Shown here: in pieces, positions 1 through 9,110 of the stretch
Numbering within the stretch: position 1 is the first letter of the stretch
How the letters are laid out: the number at the start of each line of letters is the position of its first letter
Assembly (NCBI GenBank): GCA_964632505.1
Contig: CAZWCE010000005.1
Location: 124,001 to 188,000 of the forward strand
Direction of reading: 5' to 3'
DNA: 64,000 nt
From: CAZWCE01 sp964632505
GTDB lineage: Bacteria > Planctomycetota > Planctomycetia > Pirellulales > Thermoguttaceae
Notes under the pieces: model-generated
Database searches by the model: none
Told to the model about the DNA's origin: nothing
The model's input: only the letters and a program-made list of their open reading frames with translations
Translations under genes and position numbers: made by a program

Positions 1-81
1 ATGCACAAGCCCTTCGAAATCGAGAAACTGATCGATCGAATGTGTCATTTGCTCGATATCGAAGCCGCCCCGACGATGTAG
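1..81 (+). CDS. Response regulator receiver domain, C-terminal end only (partial)
   Basis: The first 26 codons of the window end at a TAG. The residues include KPFEIEKLIDRMCHLL, which matches the last helix of a CheY-like receiver domain: the conserved Lys-Pro pair that follows beta-5, then alpha-5. No output domain follows, so the product is either a single-domain regulator or a protein with its receiver at the C-terminus. A histidine kinase starts about 220 bases downstream on the same strand, which suggests a two-component pair. The true start is outside the window, so the internal ATG at base 1 need not be the start. Confidence 0.6.
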   Translation: MHKPFEIEKLIDRMCHLLDIEAAPTM

Positions 82-300
82 TGGGCCTTTTCATCTAGGG
101 GTCGTTTCTGAAAAAGGATTGCAGAAGAAGAGACGCCCGAGCAAACGAAGGAAGCGACAGCCGATCGGCGTTGTCGGCGGGAACGCTTTGCAGCAGTCTC
201 TTGCCGGAGCTTCCTTCCTCCATTTGTGGTCGGGTAGAACGGAAGGATTCGAGGCCCAACGAATCGGCTCGATTCCGTTTCCATCAGGACCCTTCCCTGT

Positions 301-1884
301 ATGCGCTATCTACCTGCTCTCGAGTGTCCTCCTTCTCTTTTCAGAGTCGACTCCGATTTCGATTCCTCGCCAAGACCGACGCTTGGCGAAACGATCCCCC
401 GATTTCCTTCCCCTCGGGGGTGTTTGCTGCCGGTGGGCGATCCCACCCTCGAACGCTTGGCTTCTTCCCTCTTGCGGAAGGAGGAGATTCCCGAAGAAAC
501 GGTGCTTCATGAATGCCTGCGCGGTGATCCCTCTTTCTGCCTATGGGCCTTTTTTTGGATCCATTGGCACGCCTCGCGGGCCCAGTTCGCGCCTCTGGAA
601 TTGGTCGCGTCCCCCGAGGATGCCTCGGATCGCCCGGTGGAAACTCTCTCTCAGTTGGCCCGACTGTTGCGCCATGCTTGGCCCCATTGGCTGAAGTGGG
701 ACTGGAAAAGTCCCTTTCTTATCGAGCCGGAACACGGTGAATCGCTGCATGACTTCTTAGGGGAGAGTTTCTTCCTGATCGCGGCCGCGCGACGCGAAGA
801 AGAATCGCCGTCGATCTTGGCGGAGAAGGGGGAATTGGTGGCTTTTCTGGTCGGCGGCGAACGCCTTTTCCTTTGGGGAATGCGACGATATCACCACTGG
901 GTCGCCTCCGCCTTCGACCTGACATCGCTCCCTGAGCCGAACGAGGCGATCGCGAAGCGGATGCGGCCGGCGGTGTGGAAAAACTGGCGGAAGCGAAAGA
1001 CGGGACGACGCATCGCGGAGCTTCTGAATCAAGATGACGCAGCCGACTTTTCTGTACGGAAAGTTGAATCGCTGGAATCCGTCCAGCGATGGGCCATGCC
1101 GATCCACGGCGAGATGGTCGAACGGTTTCCCGATCTGGCCGACTTGCGGCACAGACTGCATTTGCTCCAAGAGCATCATGCGGCGACGTTGGAGACCGAA
1201 AAAATGGATGCGCTGGCGGAATTCGCGGCGGGTGCGGGCCATGAAATCAACAATCCGTTGGCCATCATCGGGGGATATGCCCAACTCTTGCTCGACGCGG
1301 AGACGGAGCCCGACCGTCGCCGGAAGTTGGCCATCATGGCGGCGCAGGTTCGCCGGGCCCATGAGATGATCGCCGATATCCGCCTGTTCGCGCGGCCTCC
1401 CGAACCGCGTTTCGAAGAGATCGAATTGACGGAGCAGATGGAAAAGGTCCTCCGGACGATGCGGCCGGAAGCCCGGGAGCAATCGACCGAACTGGTCCTG
1501 AAGGGGCGTCGCCCCGCGATGACGATTCCGGCCGATCCGGTGCAGTTTCAGGTCGCCATGACGGCATTGATCCGCAACGCACTGGAAGCTCTGGGCCAAA
1601 AGGGCACCATCGAGATCTCCTGGCGTCGGGTGGCGAAGAACACCGTGGAGATTCGCATCGAAGACAACGGCCCCGGCATTCCGGCGGAAATTCGGCCGCT
1701 CATCTTCTCGCCCTATTATTCCGGGCGGCAGGCCGGCCGCGGGCTGGGATTCGGCCTCTCTAAGGTATGGCAGATCGTCCGTATGGCCGGCGGCTCCATC
1801 ACGGTCGAAAGCGAAGAAAACGTGGGAACGATCTTCCATCTCTTCCTACCGATCGTTTTGCGGAAGAAGCAAAGCGAGTCATGA
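301..1884 (+). CDS. Soluble sensor histidine kinase (HisKA + HATPase_c)
   Basis: This is a 527-residue histidine kinase that should autophosphorylate and pass phosphate to a partner regulator, probably the one ending at base 81. The H-box AGAGHEINNPLAII places the phospho-acceptor at His314. The N-box has RNALEAL with Asn426, followed by the G-box EDNGPGIP and a GLGFGLS lid. The first 290 or so residues match no domain I recognise; they have no membrane span and are rich in Trp and Arg, so the kinase is probably cytoplasmic with a private sensor region. The HEINNPL box is typical of NtrB/AtoS-like kinases. The chosen ATG has only a weak AGGA about 12 bases upstream, so the start is uncertain. 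Confidence 0.85.
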   Translation: MRYLPALECPPSLFRVDSDFDSSPRPTLGETIPRFPSPRGCLLPVGDPTLERLASSLLRKEEIPEETVLHECLRGDPSFCLWAFFWIHWHASRAQFAPLELVASPEDASDRPVETLSQLARLLRHAWPHWLKWDWKSPFLIEPEHGESLHDFLGESFFLIAAARREEESPSILAEKGELVAFLVGGERLFLWGMRRYHHWVASAFDLTSLPEPNEAIAKRMRPAVWKNWRKRKTGRRIAELLNQDDAADFSVRKVESLESVQRWAMPIHGEMVERFPDLADLRHRLHLLQEHHAATLETEKMDALAEFAAGAGHEINNPLAIIGGYAQLLLDAETEPDRRRKLAIMAAQVRRAHEMIADIRLFARPPEPRFEEIELTEQMEKVLRTMRPEAREQSTELVLKGRRPAMTIPADPVQFQVAMTALIRNALEALGQKGTIEISWRRVAKNTVEIRIEDNGPGIPAEIRPLIFSPYYSGRQAGRGLGFGLSKVWQIVRMAGGSITVESEENVGTIFHLFLPIVLRKKQSES

Positions 1885-1901
1885 TTTCTCAGGCACCTTC
1901 G

Positions 1902-3149
1902 TCAAACAGGCCAGAGAAAAAGGAGGGCGATGCCACCGACCAGGGGAATCAGGAAGAGAAGGACGATCTGACGAAAAAGGCGTTTGTCGCCGATCGTGCC
2001 GATGATGCCCGCCTTGAAGATAAGATTGGCCAAAGCCCCGATGACGATCAACCGCCATCCGGTTCGCATGATGTGGTCGTCCTCCAGGGCCATGCGGGCG
2101 GTGGAGAGCGTGATGGCGTCCATATCGGTCAGGCCCGAGAACGCGGCGACAAGGTACAGTCCCTGATCGCCGACGTAGGATTCACTCGCCGCCAGGGCGA
2201 AGAGGATGACGGCGTAGAGCACCCCGAACGTGAGGGCCGAACGGAGTTGGGTCGGATTTTCCTGTTCCGGCATTTCACTCGGTTCGTTGCGAAACCGGTA
2301 CCAGAGGAATAAAGCCGGCGCCAGGGCCAGCACCATCAGCACGAGGATGGGACCGATGCTCACCCAGAAGAATTTCGGCGAAACGACGGCGATTTCGATC
2401 AAGACACGGATGAAAACGACTGTCGAAGCGATCATGATGACGATCGCCGCGACCTGACGCTGGGAGTGGCTGGCCAAGGCGCGTCTGGAATAGCTGACCG
2501 TGGTGGCGGTACTGGAAACCGCTCCGCCGAGAAAACCTCCCAGCAGAATACCGGCGTTGTGCCCGAAAAATTTATAGGCGATGTATCCGCCCAGGCTCAT
2601 TCCGACGATCAGCACCACCAGAAGCCACATTTCGAAGGGATTGAACACGTCGAAAGGGCCAAAAGTCTTGTTCGGCAACAGCGGGAGGATGATGCAGGTG
2701 ATCAACACGAACTGCATGATCGCCTTGAGGTCGCCTTCGCCGAGTTTGCTTGCGAAACCGTGCATTTGAGGTTTGAATTGCAGCAGCACGGCGACGCCCC
2801 CGCCGACGGAAACGGCGACCGGCAGTGGGGCCGCGACCAGCATCGCCCCGACGGCGTACATGAGCATGGCGGCGATGTCGGTGGTGGTTCCGAATTCATG
2901 GTCGTGTTCCGGTTGCCGAAGAAGATGCGGCAGGAGCGCCAGCGCGACCACGCCGAGCAGACCGGCGGCGAGAATCCAGCCGCCATACTGATCGGCCAGA
3001 ATCGCCGCGACGGTACCGAAGACGGTGATCAACGGGAAGGTTCGAAAACCGGGACGGATGCCGTGGGCCTTGTGTTCCCGTTGGAGGCCGACCAAGAGCC
3101 CCAGAAGAAGCGAAAGCCCCAGTTGCTTGAAGAGGAGGTAGATGTCCAC
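1902..3149 (-). CDS. MgtC/SapB-family membrane protein with DUF4010 half
   Basis: This is an integral membrane protein of 415 residues. The N-terminal 130 residues carry the MgtC/SapB signature: a Leu-rich helix running into GLLVGLQREH, then GIRPGFRTFPLI. The rest is a run of hydrophobic helices with the DUF4010-type glycine-rich segment GGFLGGAVSSTATTVS. At least ten membrane spans are visible. Two-part MgtC-DUF4010 proteins are common in bacteria; a role in ion homeostasis is usually assumed and has not been proven for this form. The gene converges with the kinase, 17 bases apart. A TATAGT-like -10 element lies about 90 bases upstream of the start. Confidence 0.82.
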   Translation of the reverse strand: MDIYLLFKQLGLSLLLGLLVGLQREHKAHGIRPGFRTFPLITVFGTVAAILADQYGGWILAAGLLGVVALALLPHLLRQPEHDHEFGTTTDIAAMLMYAVGAMLVAAPLPVAVSVGGGVAVLLQFKPQMHGFASKLGEGDLKAIMQFVLITCIILPLLPNKTFGPFDVFNPFEMWLLVVLIVGMSLGGYIAYKFFGHNAGILLGGFLGGAVSSTATTVSYSRRALASHSQRQVAAIVIMIASTVVFIRVLIEIAVVSPKFFWVSIGPILVLMVLALAPALFLWYRFRNEPSEMPEQENPTQLRSALTFGVLYAVILFALAASESYVGDQGLYLVAAFSGLTDMDAITLSTARMALEDDHIMRTGWRLIVIGALANLIFKAGIIGTIGDKRLFRQIVLLFLIPLVGGIALLFLWPV

Positions 3150-3255
3150 CTGCGATTCCTTCCTATCCGGTCGTGCCGCGATCTTTTCAGTACGGAAACC
3201 CTTCGCAAACGGAGAGAGCGAGCGGGTTCCCTGAAAACTATAGCATACACCCCGG

Positions 3256-3297
3256 AAAAAGAAAAACTCCCCTTCGCGGTTTGGTGCAAAGGGGAGT
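3256..3297 (-). terminator. Rho-independent terminator of the coiled-coil/small membrane protein operon
   Basis: On the minus strand a perfect 9-bp stem (ACTCCCCTT at 3266-3274 with AAGGGGAGT at 3289-3297) is followed by a T-rich tract. It lies about 75 bases downstream of the stop of the 79-residue gene. Confidence 0.8.
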
Positions 3298-3370
3298 CGG
3301 GTTTTCGTGAAGAAGGGATCTCACGAGCACGGGAGCAAGTTTTCGATCGACGGCCGTGGGGGAATGCCGA

Positions 3371-3610
3371 TCAAGCGGCCGAAAAGAAGGAGGGATGGAC
3401 CGATCCTCCGGCGATCTTTCCAAGAGCGGGTTGGAGAGATTCCGGGAGTGCCGACAGCGCCCCGGGACCATAAGCCGCGACTTCCAGATACAACAAGACG
3501 CAACCAATGATCAACGCCAGCAGAGCGATCCCCAAGAGAATCGTATAGAAGTCGGGCTTGACCTTCTTTCGGGGGCCTTTCTCAGTCGAGTTTCGACGCA
3601 ACACGGTCAC
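3371..3610 (-). CDS. Small single-span membrane protein, uncharacterised
   Basis: This is a 79-residue protein with a basic N-terminus (RRNSTEKGPRKKVKP), one strong membrane helix (ILLGIALLALIIGCVLLYLE) and a short exposed tail. The composition suggests a cytoplasmic N-terminus and an external C-terminus. Its start overlaps the end of the upstream coiled-coil gene by 29 bases, so the two are probably translated together, and a terminator follows. I do not recognise a family. Coupling to the coiled-coil protein suggests the two act in one envelope complex; this is inference. Confidence 0.6.
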   Translation of the reverse strand: MTVLRRNSTEKGPRKKVKPDFYTILLGIALLALIIGCVLLYLEVAAYGPGALSALPESLQPALGKIAGGSVHPSFFSAA

Positions 3611-4421
3611 CTCCCTTGATGGTACCTTTGCGAAATTCGGGGAGAATCTTGGCGACCGATTTATCCGGCGCGGTTTCGGTCACTTCGATCTTTCCGAGGT
3701 AGACGCTCGAGGCATCCTCGATACGATAGACATGCAGGGGGTGCCCTTTCATCAGGCCGTCGTCGGATCCGATGTTGATTTCGACCAGTCCGCTGGGACG
3801 GACCTGGGTGATCAGCCCTTCGACTCGCGGGGGGACACCGGTGTACAGATCCGGTTTCGCCTTCAGATCGTGTTTCTTCAGCACTTCGACGGCATCGGCA
3901 TAGTCGGCCGAAAGGGTCTTCACGCGGGCTTCGATCGTCGCCAAGTCCTGGGCGAGCATTTGGGCCGTGTCGGTCTGGTCGACCAATTCCTCGAAGTTCT
4001 GATCCCGATCCTCCTGGACGTTCCGGATCTCTTCCCGAAGACTCTCCACATTCGTCCGAAGATCGGCCAACGTATCATGGGCGGATTGCATCGCCGCGAC
4101 GGCGCCTTCTTCCGATTCCTTCAACGAGGTGATGTTCGTGAGTAGGTCCGCGTTTTCCGCCGAAAGCTGATCGATCTTCTCGCTCAACTGCGTCAGGCGA
4201 TCCTGCTTGTCGCGCAATTGCTCCTCGTATTGTTCTTGCATGCGATCGCGCGTGTTCTCCAACTCGGTAAGCCGATTCCGAGTTTCCTGCAACTGTTCAT
4301 TCGTCTCGCTGGCCACGTCTTTCCAGTTCGTGTGAGTGGCATACAGGGCGATCGCCAGCCCCATGAACAGGACGCTCATGATCATGATGAGCGCGATAAA
4401 TGTTTTACCTACCAAATTCAT
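3582..4421 (-). CDS. Membrane-anchored coiled-coil protein, uncharacterised
   Basis: The ATG at 4421 is preceded by TATAGGAGAACC and gives 279 residues. There is one N-terminal membrane helix (FIALIMIMSVLFMGLAIALY), then about 150 residues of heptad-rich coiled coil (repeated EQLQETRNRL / QLSEKIDQL-type segments). A small beta-like C-terminal domain follows from about residue 200, containing GLVEINIGSDDGLMKGHPL and VAKILPEF. That domain resembles the barrel-like modules found after coiled coils in cell-shape proteins such as MreC, but I would not assign it. A good promoter lies 136 bases upstream, and the gene overlaps the 79-residue membrane protein. Confidence 0.75.
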   Translation of the reverse strand: MNLVGKTFIALIMIMSVLFMGLAIALYATHTNWKDVASETNEQLQETRNRLTELENTRDRMQEQYEEQLRDKQDRLTQLSEKIDQLSAENADLLTNITSLKESEEGAVAAMQSAHDTLADLRTNVESLREEIRNVQEDRDQNFEELVDQTDTAQMLAQDLATIEARVKTLSADYADAVEVLKKHDLKAKPDLYTGVPPRVEGLITQVRPSGLVEINIGSDDGLMKGHPLHVYRIEDASSVYLGKIEVTETAPDKSVAKILPEFRKGTIKGGDRVASKLD

Positions 4422-5037
4422 CAGGTGGGTTCTCCTATACAACTGCTTCCTAGACCGTGCCTGTGGATCACAATCTTTCGAATTTCGATTCTCGAAGAGC
4501 GTCGTGGAATCGGGGCCTCGCAATGCAAGAAAAAGGGGTTACGAAGACCTTCGATCTCTTCCCAGTATAACTACACGCCTTTACCCATGTCAACAATAAT
4601 ACCTATAATGCGTGATTTCACCAGGACGCGGCGAAAGTTTTTTCCGAAAGCATTTCCCGGAACGCCCCATACGACGGAGGTCTCGAACGAAAAGGGAAGC
4701 ATTTTCAGCAGAGGGAATCCGACAAAACCTATTTGGGGTGTATGTCCCAAGTCTTTTTTGAGTAAGGGTTTACGAATATGTGGTCCTCAAGGGGGGCCAC
4801 ATGCGTTCGGGAAGCGTTTCCGAGGAAAAGATACGTCATAACGCCGCCGACGGCAAAGAATTGTGTTGATTTTTTTCTTCCTCGGCCCGGTGGAGACTTC
4901 TTCGACAACCCTTCGAAGGGACCTTCGCCGGAAGAATCGTCGGAATCGGCACGATGGGAAACGAACGCCGCGGAAGATTCGCCGAAAAAACGGTCGACTC
5001 CTCGGGAGCCACTGAGGTGGGAAGCGGTGACGAAGAA
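4422..5037. other. Intergenic region upstream of the coiled-coil gene
   Basis: This 616-bp gap holds the leftward promoter at 4564-4593. The half nearer 5037 contains no convincing reading frame and no T-tailed hairpin. A long open frame on the plus strand crosses the region but looks like chance (see rejected items). Confidence 0.5.
4564..4593 (-). promoter_or_regulatory. Sigma-70-type promoter for the coiled-coil operon
   Basis: On the minus strand TTGACA and TATACT are separated by 18 bp. The predicted transcription start near 4557 leaves a leader of about 136 bases before the ATG at 4421. Confidence 0.7.
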
Positions 5038-7308
5038 TCAGCGGAGGACCTTGGCTTTCAGCAATCCCGCCTGTTGCTGGGCCTGTTGGTGCAGTTCGGG
5101 ACCGAATTGCTCGGTGGCCAAGTGCTTGGCGTGGCCGAGTTGATCTTCGAAGAGAAGGGGCCAGAGTCGAACGCCGGTGAGCGAGTCCCGGCTTTTCTCC
5201 TTCCCGTAGGCGGTCAGCAGCCAGCGATTGTCATGGCTGATCAAGAGTGAGGTGATCGGCACTTCCCCATGTCGGAGCACGAAATAACGTTGTCCCGGAA
5301 CTTCCGCCTTCATATTCCAAAGGCGAACGGTATGGTCGGAGCTTCGCGTGATCAGCCGGTCGCCGCTCGGGGTGAAAAGGGTTTGTCGGACAGGTCCCCG
5401 ATGCCCGTGGAAGACGATGCAGTTCTCCTGCGGCGCGCCGCCGCTGACGTCCCATAATCGGGCCGTGCGATCGTAGCTGCCGCTGGCGACCCAGCGTCCG
5501 TCGGGACTGATCGCCACGGCATTGACCCAACCTTCGTGACCGGAGAGGATGCAGGCGTTTCGTGTGGTATGCTCGGGGTTCGAAATGTCCCAGAGACGGA
5601 CGGTATTGTCGCGGCTGCCGGTGACCACCCAGAGGCTGTTCGGGCTGATGGCGATATCCGTCACGCGAAGATCATGTCCCTTGAGCACGACTTGTTCGGC
5701 GGCCGGGTATTCTGAAGTCAGATCGTAGAGTCGGGCGGTGGTGTCTTCGCTTCCGGTGATCAGCCAGTGCGAGTCGGGACTGATCGCCAGACAGGTGATG
5801 GAATTTTTGTGACCGCGCAATAAAGTGGGGTTGGCGTTTTCCCGGCTGATGGTTCGGAGATCCCAGAGGTGCGCGGCGTATTCCTCTTGCGATTTCCCGC
5901 CGGTGGTGACCAGCCAGTGGCCGTCGGGGCTGGTCATCAACTCGTGGATCGGTTCGCCGGCTTCACTCAGGGTGATTTCGGTTTCTTCCGGCTTTCGGGT
6001 CGAAAGATCCCAGATCTTCAGGATCCCGGCCTCGCCGGCGCTGATGGCCCAGCGGGTCTCGGGGTCGAAGGCGACATTCCGGACGGCGTTTTCGTGCTCC
6101 CCCAGCGCGATGGATTCCTGTTCGATCCCGAGTTGGCCGAGATTCCACAGATGCACCCCGCCGTCCTCGCAACCGGTCAGCAGAAGGTTTCCATCGTTGC
6201 TGACCGAGAGCGAGCAGATCGATTCCAAGTCGTGCCCGAACGATTTCCCCGGCGACAACTTGGCCAGCGTTTCCCGCAACATGTCCTTGACCCAGTCGGG
6301 GACCGGCGTTTGCAACGCGCGGTAGCCTTCGATCGCTTGAAGCGCCAGCAGAAGGCTCTGTTCCGGCTGGTTCTGCTGGAGAGTCTGGGCTTCCCGGGCA
6401 AGCTCTTCGGCAAGCATGCGCTGGGTGCGGTGATGCAACTGCTGTTGCCGGCGCGAAATCTGCGTGTACTGGGATTCCATCTGCAGGAGTTTCCGTTCCG
6501 CTTCCCTCAAGCGTTCAACAACCTTTTCCTTCCGCTCCATTTCACGTCGCGCCAGAGCCGATTGCGAAATCGCCTTGTTGAGCTGGTCGGCGGCATGATT
6601 TTCCGCCTGTTTCCGATTCCACCGGGCCTTTTCCAATTGGGCGTCGTACTGCGAGAGTCGGTTCGTGGCGTAAGAGATGCCCAGAAGACCGAGGATGCCG
6701 CATGCCAACACGACGATCGCTACGCCTCCGAACGTCGCCGCGAGTACCGGGTGACGCGATCCGATCCGCCACAGCATCTGCCAGTCGCTCAAGTAATGGT
6801 TGGGGGTTTCGATGTTGGAAAACCACTTGTCTCGTTTTTCCTTGGGCTTTGAGCGCTTCGCGGAAGGATCTTGCTCAACGGCGGAGCCGGGCGACTTTTC
6901 CTCGGCCGACGCTTCGGTTTCGACGTGGGAGCGTTGCTTCGCCGTCTTTCGGGCCTCCTCCGAAAACGCCGAATGCCTGGTGGTCGTGGAGGAAGGGGAA
7001 TGGCCGTCGCGTTCCATTCGTCGGTCCGCGGCATCGACCGGAGGCTGGGGTGAATCGGCACGCGGAAGCTCCAGGTGAGGAGATGGCGGACGGTAAGAAA
7101 ACTGAAGTCCACATTGAGGGCAGTCGATCCGTACCGGACCGCTCGGACGCTCCATCCGAAGACGCTGCCCGCAGAGACCGCAGGAAAGTTGGACTTCCTC
7201 GGCCGATGCTTGTCGCCCAGCAGCGGCGCCCGAAGCGTTTTCCCTCGGTGAGAGAACTGGATTTCGGGAAGGTTGGCCCAAATGTGCCGGGTGTTGGTGT
7301 GTCTTCAT
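5038..7308 (-). CDS. Zinc-ribbon / membrane / coiled-coil / WD40 repeat protein
   Basis: This is a 756-residue four-part protein. Residues 43-66 hold a CxxC...CxxC zinc ribbon (Cys43, 46, 63, 66). Residues 70-170 are low-complexity and charged. A membrane helix (GGVAIVVLACGILGLLGIS) sits near residue 195, followed by about 100 residues of coiled coil. From about residue 345 there are at least seven WD40 units, visible as repeats of H..x..I..LAISPDSHWLITGSED and RLWD. It is probably a membrane-tethered scaffold. The layout resembles the WD40 tails of planctomycete Ser/Thr kinases, but no kinase domain is present. I chose the ATG at 7308 over an in-frame TTG 51 bases upstream; neither has a strong ribosome binding site. 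Confidence 0.8.
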   Translation of the reverse strand: MKTHQHPAHLGQPSRNPVLSPRENASGAAAGRQASAEEVQLSCGLCGQRLRMERPSGPVRIDCPQCGLQFSYRPPSPHLELPRADSPQPPVDAADRRMERDGHSPSSTTTRHSAFSEEARKTAKQRSHVETEASAEEKSPGSAVEQDPSAKRSKPKEKRDKWFSNIETPNHYLSDWQMLWRIGSRHPVLAATFGGVAIVVLACGILGLLGISYATNRLSQYDAQLEKARWNRKQAENHAADQLNKAISQSALARREMERKEKVVERLREAERKLLQMESQYTQISRRQQQLHHRTQRMLAEELAREAQTLQQNQPEQSLLLALQAIEGYRALQTPVPDWVKDMLRETLAKLSPGKSFGHDLESICSLSVSNDGNLLLTGCEDGGVHLWNLGQLGIEQESIALGEHENAVRNVAFDPETRWAISAGEAGILKIWDLSTRKPEETEITLSEAGEPIHELMTSPDGHWLVTTGGKSQEEYAAHLWDLRTISRENANPTLLRGHKNSITCLAISPDSHWLITGSEDTTARLYDLTSEYPAAEQVVLKGHDLRVTDIAISPNSLWVVTGSRDNTVRLWDISNPEHTTRNACILSGHEGWVNAVAISPDGRWVASGSYDRTARLWDVSGGAPQENCIVFHGHRGPVRQTLFTPSGDRLITRSSDHTVRLWNMKAEVPGQRYFVLRHGEVPITSLLISHDNRWLLTAYGKEKSRDSLTGVRLWPLLFEDQLGHAKHLATEQFGPELHQQAQQQAGLLKAKVLR

Positions 7309-7689
7309 GATCTCGTTACCACATGCTTGAGGGGATATTCGTGCGAATCGATCACGCAAGATCGAGGTCGGGAAATGAGGAAGGTGGGTAAATCTATACA
7401 GGTGTGAAGGTTCCGGAAGGATGCCGTCGCCGGTGCCCGACTTGGCCGAAGGCGAGCGGTATGCAGAAAGAGCGACGTAGTCTACCCATCGGCTCGTCAG
7501 AATCGTTTTCCTTGAAAAAACGATTGCAACAGGAATGGTTTTCCCATGGCCCCTATCTTCTCGTGAGAGACGTGGATTCGTCGGAGTGAGGGAAGGGGGC
7601 GCGCGTTGAGGGAGAGATTTTCAAAGGGCGTGGTGAGCCGCATTCCGATTCCAACATGGGCATGAGTCGGGGGAATGGGCAGTGAGAGG
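7309..7689. other. Intergenic region between the WD40 gene and the acidic-protein gene
   Basis: No reading frame is supported here. The only structure noticed is the 9-bp inverted repeat at 7501-7525. No clear promoter was found for the WD40 gene. Confidence 0.4.
7501..7525. other. Perfect 9-bp inverted repeat
   Basis: AATCGTTTT and AAAACGATT flank a 7-base loop, about 165 bases beyond the stop of the gene ending at 7690. No T-tract follows on either strand, so it is not called a terminator. Confidence 0.35.
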
Positions 7690-8637
7690 CTATTTTTCGG
7701 CGGCGGCCGCCTCGACCAGCGCGACGATCGTTTGCCGCATGGACTCGGGCACCCCTGGCCAAGCCTGCTGGACGCGCAGAAGCAGCGTGGAGTCATTGCA
7801 ATCCGAGGGAGATTCGTGTTCCGCCCCGGCCTGTTCGTCCGAGAGAGGCTTAGGAGAGTGGGAAAAGGGCTCGGCCTCGGAAGCCGGCATAGCGTTTTCG
7901 GAGACGTTCGCTGGAGTAGCGTCGGCCTTCCGATGGGACGGCTGCTCACCCTTCGCCGTGGATTCTCGGAACGGCTGCGCATTGCGCTGGGAGAAAAAAT
8001 CGTCGACCGTCTCCGAATGTTTGGAGTTCTCGGCATCCTCCGGTTCGGCGTGTGAGTCGTCTTCGTCGAACAAATCGTCCCTCAGTTCAGGGTTGTTCCG
8101 GGGAATCGCGATGCTCGGCTTCATTCGAGTCAAAAGTGCCTGAACCCGTTGCGGAGACCAATCTCGTGAGGAGGAGGGGAACGGCCGGTTCGGATTCGTG
8201 TTCGCCTTGCCGGAGGATGGAATGTTCGTTGAGTGCGCAGGCTCGCTTTCGAGGGCCTCGAGCATATTCATCGCACCAGGTGCTTTTTCCAATCCTGCCG
8301 TTGTCTCTTGAGAAGGGGGCGCGGGCGGCGACGTCTCGGGGGATTCCGAATCGTTTGGTTCAGGTTTTTCGGCTTCCGAGAGGGAATTCGGATCGTCGAC
8401 CTCGCTTGGAGCGACATCTTCGAGCTCGGTCCCCACATTTTCGGGGACCGGGGGTTCTTTCTCGCTATCCTCGCGGGAAGATAGGATTCCCTCTTCGACT
8501 GGATGGCTACCTTCTTCCGAAACAATCTTCCAGGAAGAGAAATCCCGAGACTCTTCCGGCAGCGCGGATTTGCCGAGATGGGCATCGGACATGTTCGTCG
8601 TCCGTTCCTTTCTCTTCTTCTGGGCGTTTTCTTTCAT
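7690..8637 (-). CDS. Acidic, largely disordered protein, uncharacterised
   Basis: This is a 315-residue product very rich in Ser, Glu, Pro and Asp with almost no hydrophobic runs, so most of it is probably disordered. Only the last 35 residues (LLLRVQQAWPGVPESMRQTI and an Ala/Glu tail) look like a folded amphipathic helix pair. No signal peptide or membrane span is seen. The N-terminus starts basic (KKRKER). An alternative ATG at 8592 (MSDAHLGKS) has AAAGGAA 12 bases upstream and may be the true start. I do not recognise a family; coding is supported by sustained codon bias and lack of stops. Confidence 0.55.
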   Translation of the reverse strand: MKENAQKKRKERTTNMSDAHLGKSALPEESRDFSSWKIVSEEGSHPVEEGILSSREDSEKEPPVPENVGTELEDVAPSEVDDPNSLSEAEKPEPNDSESPETSPPAPPSQETTAGLEKAPGAMNMLEALESEPAHSTNIPSSGKANTNPNRPFPSSSRDWSPQRVQALLTRMKPSIAIPRNNPELRDDLFDEDDSHAEPEDAENSKHSETVDDFFSQRNAQPFRESTAKGEQPSHRKADATPANVSENAMPASEAEPFSHSPKPLSDEQAGAEHESPSDCNDSTLLLRVQQAWPGVPESMRQTIVALVEAAAAEK

Positions 8638-9110
8638 CGGTCCAGATCTTCAGCATTGGGGTTTCCCGGATCCGACCACGGCTGTCTCCGTTGGCAAGGA
8701 ACATTTTCTATGAGTGAATCGTTCCTGGATTTCGGTCACGGTTGCGAGACGAACATCTGATTTGGAGTCTCCCCGGAAGGGAACCGCCATGGGGAAGCGG
8801 AAAGCGATCCGACGCTGATGCCCGACTTCGAGCGGTTTCCGCCAGGGAAGACGCGGGATCGGAACCGGCAAACGCATCGAAAGGCAAGTTGCCGGCATAA
8901 GTGCTTCATGACGTGCACGCGCCTTGGACGACTCGGCGGAATTCACCCTCTTGCCGAAACGTTCACCGAAGGATGGTTCTCTTTGCGAGGAACTGGATTG
9001 GCAAACTTCCTTTTTGCGTACTCGTGATGCTCTTTGGGGAACAGAACGGATCGCCCCTACGGAGCCGTCGATCGGATCGGTTCCACCCAAGAGGGTTCGG
9101 CGAAGGAGTG
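8638..9110. other. Intergenic region with no supported feature
   Basis: Short open frames exist on both strands, but they are Arg/Ser-rich, lack ribosome binding sites and resemble no protein family. I see no terminator or clear promoter. Confidence 0.4.

Noticed and set aside
4218..4841. Rightward open frame crossing the coiled-coil gene start and its upstream region
   Set aside because: It runs antisense to a well-supported gene, has no ribosome binding site and a non-protein-like composition.
7501..7525. 9-bp hairpin as a terminator
   Set aside because: No T-tract follows the stem on either strand.
8650..9090. Leftward open frame of 146 codons
   Set aside because: Arg/Ser/Pro-rich, no hydrophobic core, no ribosome binding site and no family resemblance; looks like chance in a high-G+C gap.
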